Origin: Crossaster papposus | Lineage: Eukaryota > Echinodermata > Asteroidea > Velatida > Solasteridae | Direction of reading: 5' to 3' | Length of the DNA: 64,000 nucleotides | Assembly (NCBI GenBank): GCA_037893245.1 | Contig: JBAIAA010000102.1 | Span: 1,178,001-1,242,000 of the forward strand | Part shown: positions 28,301-40,300 of the stretch, one piece after another | Numbering within the stretch: position 1 is the first letter of the stretch | Layout of the letters: the number at the start of each line of letters is the position of its first letter | Made by a program: the position numbers and the translations under genes | The notes under the pieces: model-generated | What the model was told of the DNA's origin: nothing | Database searches by the model: none | The model's input: only the letters and a program-made list of their open reading frames with translations

Positions 28301-31300
28301 GGCTGGCGGGATTGACGAGCTCCATCTCGTCGCCGCTGGGGTGGATCTCCAGCGCGTCCATCTCTGCCATCACCCCGGCCACCAAATTGTTGTCATACCC
28401 CTCGCGAAGTTTTATGTTAATGAGGCTTCCTTTCGAGGGGCAGAGTGGTTTGACTAAAAGGTTCAACAATTATTTTCCCCTATTTATTACAGAAAATAAA
28501 CACAACCACACACATAATGTTGTTGTCTACATTATACTTTATTGATTTAAGCAAAAGAAATCCTTATTACATGTTTCCTTTAAAGAGGCTACACTTGGCC
28601 AGGTCGAGGGTGCTGAACCACTATGCCCCGCTCAATGCGTCGAGGTTGTCCTTGAACCTGGGGATGAGGTACGCGTTGGTATTGTCACCTCGTAGACCCT
28701 CCGGTAGTCTACGCAGAAACGAACAGTTCTGTCCTTCTCCTGGACTACCACCACCGACGACGACCAGGGGCTACCGCAGCATCTGCTATGTACCTGTTGG
28801 TTGGCCTCCTGTCGCTTATGGAGCGGCAACCTCCTCGGTGGTTGGCGAATAGGCGTCGCGTCTCTCGTCTTGATGGCGTGTCTAATCAGCTCCGTGTGCC
28901 TAGACGACCGTCAGGGCCAGTGAACGCGCCGGCATCAGTAACCTGGCCAGTCGCGAACGTTTGGCCCGGTCGAGGTCCGCCGCTCCTCGTTCCAGAAGGT
29001 CTTGTAGGTGAGGCGGGACCTCCGGCTGTGAGTCCGGGGGGAATGGCCGGCAACGGACTCTCGCTGCTCTTCCTCCAGCTCCATCACGTCCGACCGGCGA
29101 GAAGAGAGCCTGAACGACTGCCCTAATAGATTGTCACCTGGTCGGTCGTCGGGTTGAAGACCCTCCCTGGCACGGTTCCATTCTTTGTGTCAACAGGCTG
29201 GTGGCGACCGCAATCCGGCAGTTGTCTTTAGCCTTCAAGTTGGGGTACACCATCCCGACTCCCGCCCGCGACTCGCTCCTTATCTTGTAGACGAGGATCG
29301 CTTCGTGTCCGACCGGGACTACCATGTTCTCCGCTACCTGCAACCTCGCCACCATAGACTTGTGAATGATGCCCTCCAGGGGAACCGTCCTCCCGTTGAG
29401 GGGGACCGTGTGGTCGTCCCATTGCCACTCGCAGTGGTACTTCGACAGGAAGACGATACCCAGAATCACGTTCGGCTCGATCTCTGCCACAGTAAAAGCG
29501 TGGCTTAAGCGAAGACCGGCTCAGGCCCTACAACAGACCCTGGAGGAAGCTGAACTACCGACCTCACGTCTCTTGCTCCGGCCTTCCCTTTCCGGCTATA
29601 CTCCTGGGACTCTATAGGAACGCCTCCATCTTTGTCGCCAGCGTGATGGCTTCGGTCAGGGTCGCCGACTTCGGAGAGAACAGATGACGCTGTAGCTGTT
29701 CCTCACCCATGGCCCTCTGGAACGCCTCCACGCCCAAGTCCTCCCGGGCCTGCTCAGGCAATCATGGGTAGGTTCTCAGCACCAGCCTTCAATGGATTGT
29801 CCCAGGCTGCTGAGCGACTTGTCGTGGCCCCTCGTCTATCCGGACAACTGGGCCCGATGTAGTGGGACCTGTGCCGTCACGCCTGATGCTCGAAATTCTC
29901 CAAGATGGAGGAGTATTCCCCCCGGCGCCATGTCCGCCAGTGCTTCCTGGGCCGTACCCTTCAGGTGAGACGCCAGGTACATTGCCTTCTCAGACTCACT
30001 CCAACTCGGGCGCTACAAGGAAGGCTGTGCATAGAAGACACCTCTAAATAACTCTGTTCGGTGGACACAATCCTTTATTTAATGGCCTAAATGGCCGAAA
30101 TAGATGAGGTCTCCTGAACAACACAATTCTGTACTTGTGACAGCAGTAGAATAATTGATAGCTGCCATACTATAAACAAATGAAACGGTCGGCCTGACTG
30201 TGAGTGAATTCAATATTAAAGGTAACAACTCAAACTGGAAGGTTCGATTGAGGATTACATGAAGTTTAAGCGGAATTGGCCCAAAGGTGTTTAACCAGTT
30301 TGTGCCAGGACTATTTTGACATTGACCAAACTCGGGCACGAGAAAAGAGTTCAGCCGGCATCCGATGGAGAGCACATGCACTCACGGATGCCGGCTGCGA
30401 GCCGGTCGCTGACAGATAATTCTAGTCTCGTTCCGAGTTCTTTGTGACGTGTTTATCCGTCATCCGTTTGAATTCCTGAGAATCTTTGCATGTATATACG
30501 TCATCCGACGCGTAAAAACAAAGTAAAAAAAAAGTAAAAACACAATTTTTAAAATGTGCCTTTCGAAAGCTAAAAAACACCCTATTAATCTCTCACTTTC
30601 AGCGGAACTTCGTTTAGTCAACGGCAGCAGGCGTAACGAAGGGCGGCTTGAGATGTTTATCAACGGCACGTGGGGCACGGTGTGTGGTGATCTCTGGGGC
30701 CTAGACGATGCTCGAGTCGCCTGCCGTCAGCTAGGTTTTCCGGATGCCACAGAGGCTGCAACAGGAGGGTCTTTTGGAAGCGGAACTGGGCCAATTCACT
30801 TGGATGATCTCATGTGCACTGGCCTGGAAAGCAGTCTGGAGAGTTGTGCACACAGTGGAATCGGCGTACATAATTGCAATCATATGAATGATGCTGGTCT
30901 CATCTGTGATCCAGCAGGTAACGTATATTTTGTAGGCTTTTGGTGTTCAGGGCCCAATTTTATAGCTTTAATATAAATTGCTCAAACCATTAGCTGAAAA
31001 GTTGTGCTTATACTGTAGCAGAAAACCATGCTGCTGCTTATACTATTTTAAGGTGTAGATGTGTCGAAGCTTGCTTTTTGTGGGGATTTATATTGTGATA
31101 TTTCACTGATTTAACAACGTTTTTCTCTGTGAGTGGATACACATTCTCTATGAAGTGACTGATCTGAAGCTGTGTTGAGCACAAACTCGGCTGTTAAGCA
31201 GTGCTTAGGAAATTGGGCCCAGTTCATTAGAAACTGTTTAAAAAATATTGATAACTTAACCCAGGGAAGGGAGGGGGTGGCGTTGGTGGAGGGGTGGGGA

Positions 31301-34300
31301 CAAATGCCCACACAGGGATGTTTCACAAAAGTCTACACGGGGATGTCTCACAAACATACCGTAGGTCGCATTTTTGATAGTCTGGTACATCAATGACCCC
31401 TTCTCTGCCCCCCTCCCAAAAACAAATCAGAGGTATGCTCATAGGTATTCCCCCCCCCCCCCTGGTGGTGGTATATGCTCGTAGGTTGTATATCTATCAT
31501 TGGCATTGGCATGGAATTTTATCACATATTAATCAATGGGTCGTAATTTTCCAATTTGCTAGTAACAATATTTTTTACTGTTAGATATTTCATCCATTGG
31601 CAATGTTTAGTTGAGTGTGCACACAATCACCTTCTGACCTCCAACCATCTATCTGACCCGTCCGGTCGATTGTACTTGGTTGGTATCAATGGTTGGTATT
31701 GGAATCTAGTTTATCAGCATGGTCAGATACATGTATGCATGGATAATGAAAAACGAGTTCAAAGTGGTTTAGCTATCGGTCTTTATACCTTTAAACTTAT
31801 AAGAGGCAACCCAACCTTAACAAAAATGAGTATTCCCTGGTAATTGTCTACGGTAATTAGATAGATGCATGAACATGGATTTATGTCCATACATGTATAT
31901 AATTAGATCACACCTGGGGTAGATTTTACAAAACTTGTCGTATCTTGAGACTCAAATTAGGACTTAAGACGAGTCCCCATCCAAAGATCGATCTTGGCTA
32001 AATACGTGGGGTAAGTAAGATCGACTATACCAAATCCATCATTGTGTTAATATATCAGCAAGTCAAAGTTATTCAAGTCAAGTCACAAGTCATGTTTTGT
32101 CAATTCAAGTCTGAAGTCATTTTTGTTCCCAAGTCCGAAGATAATTAAGTCTCAAGTAAAATAAATAGCAGGAGTTCGAGTCAGCGACTCAAGTCAACAA
32201 TACTGACTATAACTCTAGGCCGATATTGCATTTCCAGATGATATACAAATTAACACACGCATTTAATTCAACTCTTTGACCAATCTTTAAGGCAGGATAC
32301 AGCATTGGTAATTGTTTGAATCATCATGATAAATGGGTGGATTTGGGGGGTTGTATTTTATAGTAAATATTTTTTAACTGATCTGTCCGAAGTTTTACAA
32401 TCCTGGATGCTGACAAATGAAAGATAAACGGGGTTAGTTTTCAACCGGCGTCGTGCAGTTGTTCTTGTTTTTTCTTCGTGATCGCCGTCTGGCGATCGTG
32501 ATTTTTTTAAATAAAATTCAATTTTTCGGAACAATTACATAATAGCTAGCGCAACCCTATAATCATTTACTTTAAAATTAGTTAGATATTTCTTAACAGT
32601 TTGGAAGTAAATTCTTTCAATATCTGCAAATGATGTATTCTACCTTAAAGTTAGACGAGTTCAGCCGTATTGCTAAGGAAATTAGGACTTGTTGAACGTC
32701 TTAACTATGGGGTGAAATTTATCCTAGGACGAGTTACTTTTCTGTTTTGTGAAACTGGCCCTAGTAATCATGTTGTCATATGTAATTCTACAGGTACTGC
32801 TCTTCCTGTTTTATCCTACCGGTACATGTAAATATATACATTCTACTCTAACTCGATCCAAAATCTTGTGGATATTGGAAGATTGAGGTTTAACCAGTTC
32901 GCGCCGGATGACAGATATAAACGCAAAGTTTTCCCCAAATTCAAAACGGATGACGCATAAACACGCTAAGTTCAAGTTCGGAAATGTCTGTCAGCAGCGA
33001 GCAAGGCCGGAAATGCGTGGGTGTGCTTCCCGGCACTATCGGCCTGAACCCGCTTCGGATCGAGTTTCGTTAAAAATAATCCCGCCCCTCGGCTCGGTGA
33101 TGTTAAAATAATCCCGGCGCGAACTGGTTATAGGGTAACATTTAAAACGGAAGGTTCAGGATTATAAGGGGTAAACTACATTTGTACAGTTTAAAAAACT
33201 ATAACTACATGTATTCAGACTAAATTTACATTCAAACTTCATAATTTCACTTTGCATTCCAAGTGTTATGGTAAACAAATGTTTAGATTCAAAGCTACAT
33301 ACGCTTTGGTTATAATTTATATGCTTCAAATTTCTAAATGCACGTTATAAGAAAGTTCAGGCTTAAAGGTAGGATACACCATTTGCAGAATTCTAAATTT
33401 TTACTACCAAATTATTAAGAAATATCTTATTTATTTTAAAGTATATAATGATTGTAGGCATCCAGCAAAATGATTGCTCTAGATATCCTGTAATTGTTTT
33501 AAAAAAAATGTTCGCAGGACAGCGATCGTGAATTTTGTACAAGAACAACATAAAAACCACTGTCCGACGCCGGTTACAAACGAACGTCATTTTTCTTGCC
33601 TTTCTCAGCATCCATGATTGTAGAACTTCGGACAGGTCAGTTATATACAATATTTACTATACAATTCAACCCCCCAAATCCACCCATTCATGATAATTCA
33701 AGTAATTACCAATGGTGCATTCTAACTTTAACTGGGGTGAAATATCTGTTTGCCTCATAGTCCGCTTGGTAGGAGGCTCGACTGCTAAGGAAGGACGCGT
33801 GGAGGTGTACTCTGGTGTCACTTGGGGGACTATCTGTGACGATGGCTGGGACCTGAACGATGCCGCTGTCATCTGCCGTGAGCTGGGCTATGGTGGGGCT
33901 GTAGGAGCTCTGACGCAGGCCTTCTTCGGTCAGGGCTCTGGGCAGATACTGCTGGATAATGTCGATTGTAGAGGTGACGAGGACACGGTGTTTGACTGTG
34001 GACATAGAGGGTTGAGGATCCACTATTGTTCTCATTACGAGGATGCTGGAGTCCGATGTGGTAGGTTGGACATAGTGAGAGTGTTTGGTCACACGTGTGA
34101 AACGGGCAGCCAAAGACCGGTATCTCCGATTGTCTAAAATTCAGTTTAAAATCTTGAAAACCTCTTCATAGGCACCATTCAAAAGACATCTAGCCTTTTA
34201 AGCAACGATTTTGTTAAATCATGCTAAACCAACATGAAATAACATGCTTGTTGCTTAAACAATTTGTTGTCCTAAATTCTGTATCATTGTAGTCCCGTAG

Positions 34301-37300
34301 CTCTGTATATCATCATTTGTATGCTAACTTCCAACTTCTACATGCTTTTATGGATTATTGATGAAACTCAAATATGCTTTAAATGTTTCTTTGTCTACAT
34401 ATCTACATATCACAACTCTTTCAAAAAAAAAGGTTTTCTAGTGGTCATTTGAGGTCGTTTCAAAATGCAAAAAAAATGTTTAACTGGTTTGCACCGGGAT
34501 TATATTGACATCACTGAGCCGAGGCGCGGGGGTCGGGGGGCTTTTGTTTAAACTTTTGTTTAGCGCCTCCCAAAATGCAATAAAAAGTACTTTCTTGAAA
34601 ATGCGTATACTGGATCTGCCAAAGTTAGAAGTTGACGTCACGTGCGAAGGGTCTAGCCCCCCTAAAATATTGGCTCTATAATCGCGCCTTGACGGCAGAG
34701 ATAGTTATTGTGGTTGATGTAATAGCTGCTTTACGCCGAAATGGCAGCATTGAGCCGTATAATCCCCAGGGAGATGGTATTTGGAATGTTTTGTGGGTCC
34801 AATGACCGGTGCAATAATGTGAAGTGCTTTGATACTGTTTTTGATAAAGCGCTTTATCTTCAAGCAAACTTGAATCCTCGATCCTGAATGGTCGATCCAT
34901 GGCAACGAACAGTGTGATTATAGACACTATATTGCACCGCCCATATCAAACTCTGTGTGTTGCACTGTGTTCTAACTCCACATATTGCGCAATACGCAAA
35001 ATGCAGTGCTGCACAAACCATTGGAAATTCAAAAGCTGCGCGTTTGCCTCCCATGTGATTTGTCACATTCCACAAACTGTTATCGATATACGCGTGTGTG
35101 GCACATTCTAGTTTAGCACATAGCGCCGTCCGTGTTCCATCATTACTGCGCATTAAGTTTGCTTGAAGAAAAATTTCTATAGGATTATGGCATATGGGAC
35201 ACAGACGGACTACACTATTCCTTGTTTCACTTGCGCTCGCGGGATAGCAAATAATACAGAGTAAAACAAAAGGATACAAAATATATAACGGAATGCCACA
35301 TGTAGAATGTGTAACCATGCAACATGGATAATATACAGGTAGGTAGGTATGGTTTGAAAGAAACAATTTCCACTTCAAAATGAGCTCAAACGTCCAAATC
35401 TGATAATGTTTGACAGCTAGAGTAAATTGGAAGTAATTTTCCAAGAAAAAGTAAAATTTACCATGGTACCAAGTTGTTTAGTTTGGATACTGTGCAAGTG
35501 TAGACTCGAAGTCATTATAGACAATGTCGTCTTTGTCCGTGCATGCAGCACCACCAAAATAAACCAGTGCTGATGGCGGCAGGCATGGTGGCTTATAACT
35601 CTGTCAAACATTAACAGATTTGGACGTTTGATGTCTCATTTTAAAGTGAAACAGTGTATTGTTCAAAACATGTATATATTATTTATGTTGGTTATACGTT
35701 CTACGTGTGGCATTCTGTTATATTTTGTTTGCATTTTTGTTAAGCACTGCTCATTATTATTATTACTCTTTTTAAGCTGAGCTTCGTCTCGTTGGTAACA
35801 ACACTCGCAATGAGGGCCGTGTCGAAATCTTCCGGAACGGTGAATGGGGAACGGTTTGCGGTAACTCCTGGGGGCTAGAGGAAGCCGAGGTAGTTTGCCG
35901 GCAGCTCAGCTTCCCTGGTGCTGTTGAAGCCACGCATCGAGGCCAGCGATATGGGAGCGCCACAGGGCCCATTCATCTCCAGAACGTTACCTGCACTGGT
36001 TCTGAGAGCGACCTAGATAGTTGCCAGTCTAGCTCGACTGGGCTCAACAACTGCACTGATCACAGTCAAGATGCTGAAATCATTTGTACTCCAGCTGGTA
36101 AGCTTATTTAACTTTAACTTCAACAATTATTTCCTTTCAATATACCAGCTGATTTGTGTACCCATTATTTTAGTTGGGTGGTTGTCATTTTCTTTTGATT
36201 TTATTCATTTCTCCACTCCCCCCCCCCTATTTTGGCCTAATTGTGCTCAATTGGTACTCTCTAAATTCCAAAGAGTGAAACTAGGGACTAGACGTTAAAG
36301 TGAAAATCACTATCATTTTAGATTGAAATGTACTGGGGAAAAGTATAATTTCAGTGAAATTCTATTTGATGGAATGAATTTTTAACTCATTCTTCAAGAA
36401 CCCCAACCTATCTGTACCCATCTAAATTCATTCCCTGAGTTCGGCGGATTCCGGATACCTCCATATTGAACAAACTGGTGGACTTTGATGGATTAGGGAT
36501 TGTAAGCAATTAAAGCAATACTGCAAGATTTTGCGGTACTGCAAAAAGGATTTTGAGGTTATGGTTTTGAGGATTCCATTGAAGAAACACACAAAATATT
36601 TTTTAAACCAGCATGGTATCCTGAATCCATCATAATCCATTGCTGGTGGATTGTTGATGGATTCAGGAATTTTCCAGAATTTATACTGGTGAATTTTGAT
36701 GATCTCAGGACACCAGCAGTTTTTGTATGGCAAACTTGGTGGACTTTGACTTTCTAGTAATAGCACTCAAGGGGTTAGGCTTAATGTTTTATTTATCGTT
36801 GTTGAATCGTAATCGTGTTTTTTGCGGTGACCACAATTTCTTGTGGTGGTGCAGTATTGCAATTTCTGTGCCTTGAAATATATATTATATAAATAAATAC
36901 ACAAAGTTACCAGTAGAAGTTTCTTTTAAACAAAATTCCAAAAACACCTAATTCTACAAGGAAAATTTCAAACTGTTAAGAAACAAAATGACTGGATCGA
37001 CTGGATCTTACTAAAATAAAATTGCAAATGTCCTTATCAGAAAATAGACCAAAATACTTGTTTTCCTGTTCTACTTTTGCATTGAAAGTTCGCATTGTTG
37101 ACGGTTCGGTCAGCAACGAGGGTCGGGTTGAAGTGTTCTTGAATGGTGCCTGGGGAACGGTCTGTGATGACTACTGGGGAATCACGGATGCCAATGTCGT
37201 CTGCCGTGAACTGGGCTACACTCGGGCACAGCGGGCATTTAGAAGCGCTGCATTTGGCCGAGGGCAGGGATTGATACTTCTGGACAATGTTGGCTGTATC

Positions 37301-40300
37301 GGTGGTGAGGAGACAATACTCGAGTGCCCCCACAGGGGTGTGGGAGTCCACGATTGTTCACATTCCGAAGATGCTGGGGTCCAATGTGGTAAGATTTAAA
37401 AAGAAAAAAGTAAAGTAGAGTCTGTCCCGAGCCAATGGACGTACCTTATTCACAAGGACGCCATTTTGGTTGTGTTCCCTGAATGTATTTTATCAATTGT
37501 GACACGATCAAGCCGAATCAGTCGGATGTCGGTGAATCCCAAAAATGCACTGTATTCTTCGTTGGTATTTAAACAAATTTACATAACTCGACAACAAAAC
37601 AGATGCCCTCTTTGAAACTACATGAACACTCATTTTTTGACCGGGGCCGACATCCAACTGATTTCGCTTGATCGTGTCACAATTGTGAACTGTTGAATGG
37701 GATGGGGCCAGACTATTTTTGCATTCTAGCCTCGCTTTCAGTATTGATTTTACTGTGGCTAAAACATGCTAAAGGATGTTTAATCACAATTTCTTTAAGC
37801 ATTTATCAGAAAATAATTTGTGGTTTATAATATTATGTCAGTGCTTTAATTTCTATCTGTAAGTTCCCAAAATAAAGATTTTTACCTCACTTTCAATTAA
37901 AATGGCAGACTCGTTAAGAAAATCCATATGGCTCATCAGGCCGGTGTTTAAAGGGGGAATAATACCTTTTGCAGCTATCTAAAACGTAACCAACCAAAAT
38001 ATGGTTGAAAAGCTTTAATACTTGTTAAGATATCAATGATTCTAGAATCCCTCTAGAATCCCTGTAAAAACATTTTGATGCGTCGCAAGGAGGCACTTTT
38101 GAAATATCCGCAAACTGTGCGCAAGCATTTAAACGGCGCAATATGCTTGGGGGCTACTATTGGTCTGTTCATTCGTGTGTGATACGCGTGTAGCTGCAAT
38201 CTCTTCTACTCACTTGTTCCCAACATATATAACTCCACATAACCCACTGCCAGTGGGTATGTCAATAAACCTATTTCTCTTAATAATAAACCTATTTCTA
38301 TTTCAGAACCTTGTGGCAACAATCCGTGCAGGAATGGTGGAACTTGCACAAGTACCAGTACTGGCTTCACTTGCGAATGCCCTGCAGGATATACTGGATT
38401 GAATTGTGACAATGGTAATTATCAATGGTTTTACTAGGCGGCTTACCGTAGAGTGGGGGATCTAAAGCCGTGTTCCCATTGGACTTTTGGGGGTTAACAT
38501 ACTGCAATATTTCTGTAGAAAGATAAAATTTAATTCAATTGGAACGCGTGATAGACTAACATCCCTGTCAACTTACCGCGGCGGTGATGTAAAACTGCAA
38601 GGCTGAAAATGGTCATGAAAAGTTATCAGGGATGCTGAAAAGTCCAATGGGAACAGCCTCGCCCTGTAGACAGATAAAATAAAATTTGATTGGAATGCGC
38701 GGTAGACTAACTTCCCTGTCAACGTACCGCGGCGGTGATGTAAAACTCCGAAGCTGATGGTCGTGAACAATTTTCAGGGATCGATACTGAAAGGTCCAAT
38801 AGTAAAGTACGGATTTGCAGTAAATCTTAATCTACATGTAATAGCCCAAGCTTCATATCGCACAGGTAACAAAATCTGCATTAAAGTTCACTTTGATTTT
38901 GTTTTGGGTATGAAGCTGATGTCCGTCTCGTCGGTGGCAGAACCTATAACGAAGGTCGACTTGAGATCTTCCTCCTCGAGGAATGGGGTACGGTGTGTGA
39001 CGACTCCTGGGGACTGCATGACGCCCAGGTGGCTTGCAGGCAGCTCGGCTTCCCCAATGTTAGCATGGCAACCCCGGGTGGCACCTACGGGAGTGGAACA
39101 GGACCGATTCATCTTAGGAATGTCTCATGCACTGGACTGGAAGACAGCGTGGAGAGTTGCCCGAATAGCACAGACTCAACGCATCGATGTAACCACACCC
39201 AGGATGCAGGCATCGTGTGTTCACACGCAGGTATACATTCACTGTCGGCAATAACCAATTCTGTGTAATTGTTTTTGTTCATATCAAAGCTAATCTTAAT
39301 ATATACAAAATTGCTGCTCTAACTTTGACTTAATAAAGTTGGTGTGTTCATTCTTCTTTTCGTAACGAATTTTGGAGGAAATATAATGTACTCTAACAAA
39401 TAAGTCTACAGCACTCTACTTACCCTGTAGAGCGAATACTACATTTGCATTGTTCCCTATGCCGGCAGGCAAATTGCTAAGAGTTTTACATACAATAGCG
39501 CCCCCTAGTGTCCTATCCCCGACGCCCTGTGACATGCGCACTTTGTTAGCGTCCTCTTTTTTTCTCTTTTTTTCTCTTAGCGCAGGCGAGGTACGACGTG
39601 AAATTTTCAGCTCCTGATTTTCACGTTTTTTTTAAACCGATACCTCATTGCTGTGAGAAAACTATAAGATAAAGTGAGTGTTGTAGAGTTTATAGAGTGA
39701 TATTTGAGTGAATTATTTTAGTGAAGTTAAATTTAAATGAGTAAATCTAGGAAGTTGGGGAGGACTGGGTGTGTCGGTAATGGAGGGACTTACATCCCAC
39801 CAGACAAGCCCAAGTCCTCGGGGGACTGCACCGGTGACGGTACGTTACTGCGGCAGCAGTCCCCTAGTCAGCTCCATCAGCCACTGTCGGCTGTCGGAGC
39901 TGACGGATCCGTTGACCGAGCGGGGGGCCGTACAACCCCATCGTCTCCGGTCAGTATTCACGGGTCCGCCCAATTGAAGGGGAAACGCCCCGGCAAGACA
40001 AAGGTATCGTCTGGTGCCGGGGCAGTACCCAAGAAGGGACGTACGGCCAAGAGTGGCTCCGCTACGGAGCGCACCGTGCCCGTCTCAGACCCGTTTACGG
40101 GGCACACACAGCCCGAGGGATTACCCCTCCACGGCTCAGTGCACCCGGGCCCTCCCAACCCCGTGGCTACCACGGGGCCTGGGGATGGGCTTTTATACGG
40201 CCAGATTGACCGTGCAGCGCCCGCCTATGCTATCGGGCTTGGAGCGCTGTCGGCCGACCAAACCATTCAGCGGGCTTTGGGGCAAGACTCCTGGGGTTCC

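Larger units (their letters stand above)
22601..34252 (+). repeat. tandem duplication, copy 2 (SRCR10-SRCR13)
   Basis: About 11.65 kb colinear with 12386-22578. It is longer because it keeps about 1.05 kb more of the Gypsy remnant and gained two TIR elements (23769-24439 and 24621-25235). It lacks the 13370 element and the 20303 LINE. The 22 bases at 22579-22600 between the copies (containing agagagaagctt) match neither boundary. Confidence 0.9.

Noticed and set aside
16486-28545. Plus-strand frames of 131-346 codons over the Gypsy remnants
   Set aside because: They are antisense shadows of GC-rich gag sequence; the minus strand carries the recognisable protease and reverse transcriptase.
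12512-34060. Positive selection on the duplicated SRCR exons
   Set aside because: Replacement and silent changes are near equal in number, which with about three times more replacement sites implies constraint, not adaptive excess.
34860-35444. Minus-strand frame of 194 codons
   Set aside because: It has no recognisable domain and runs into the TIR element at 35282; composition is that of an intron.
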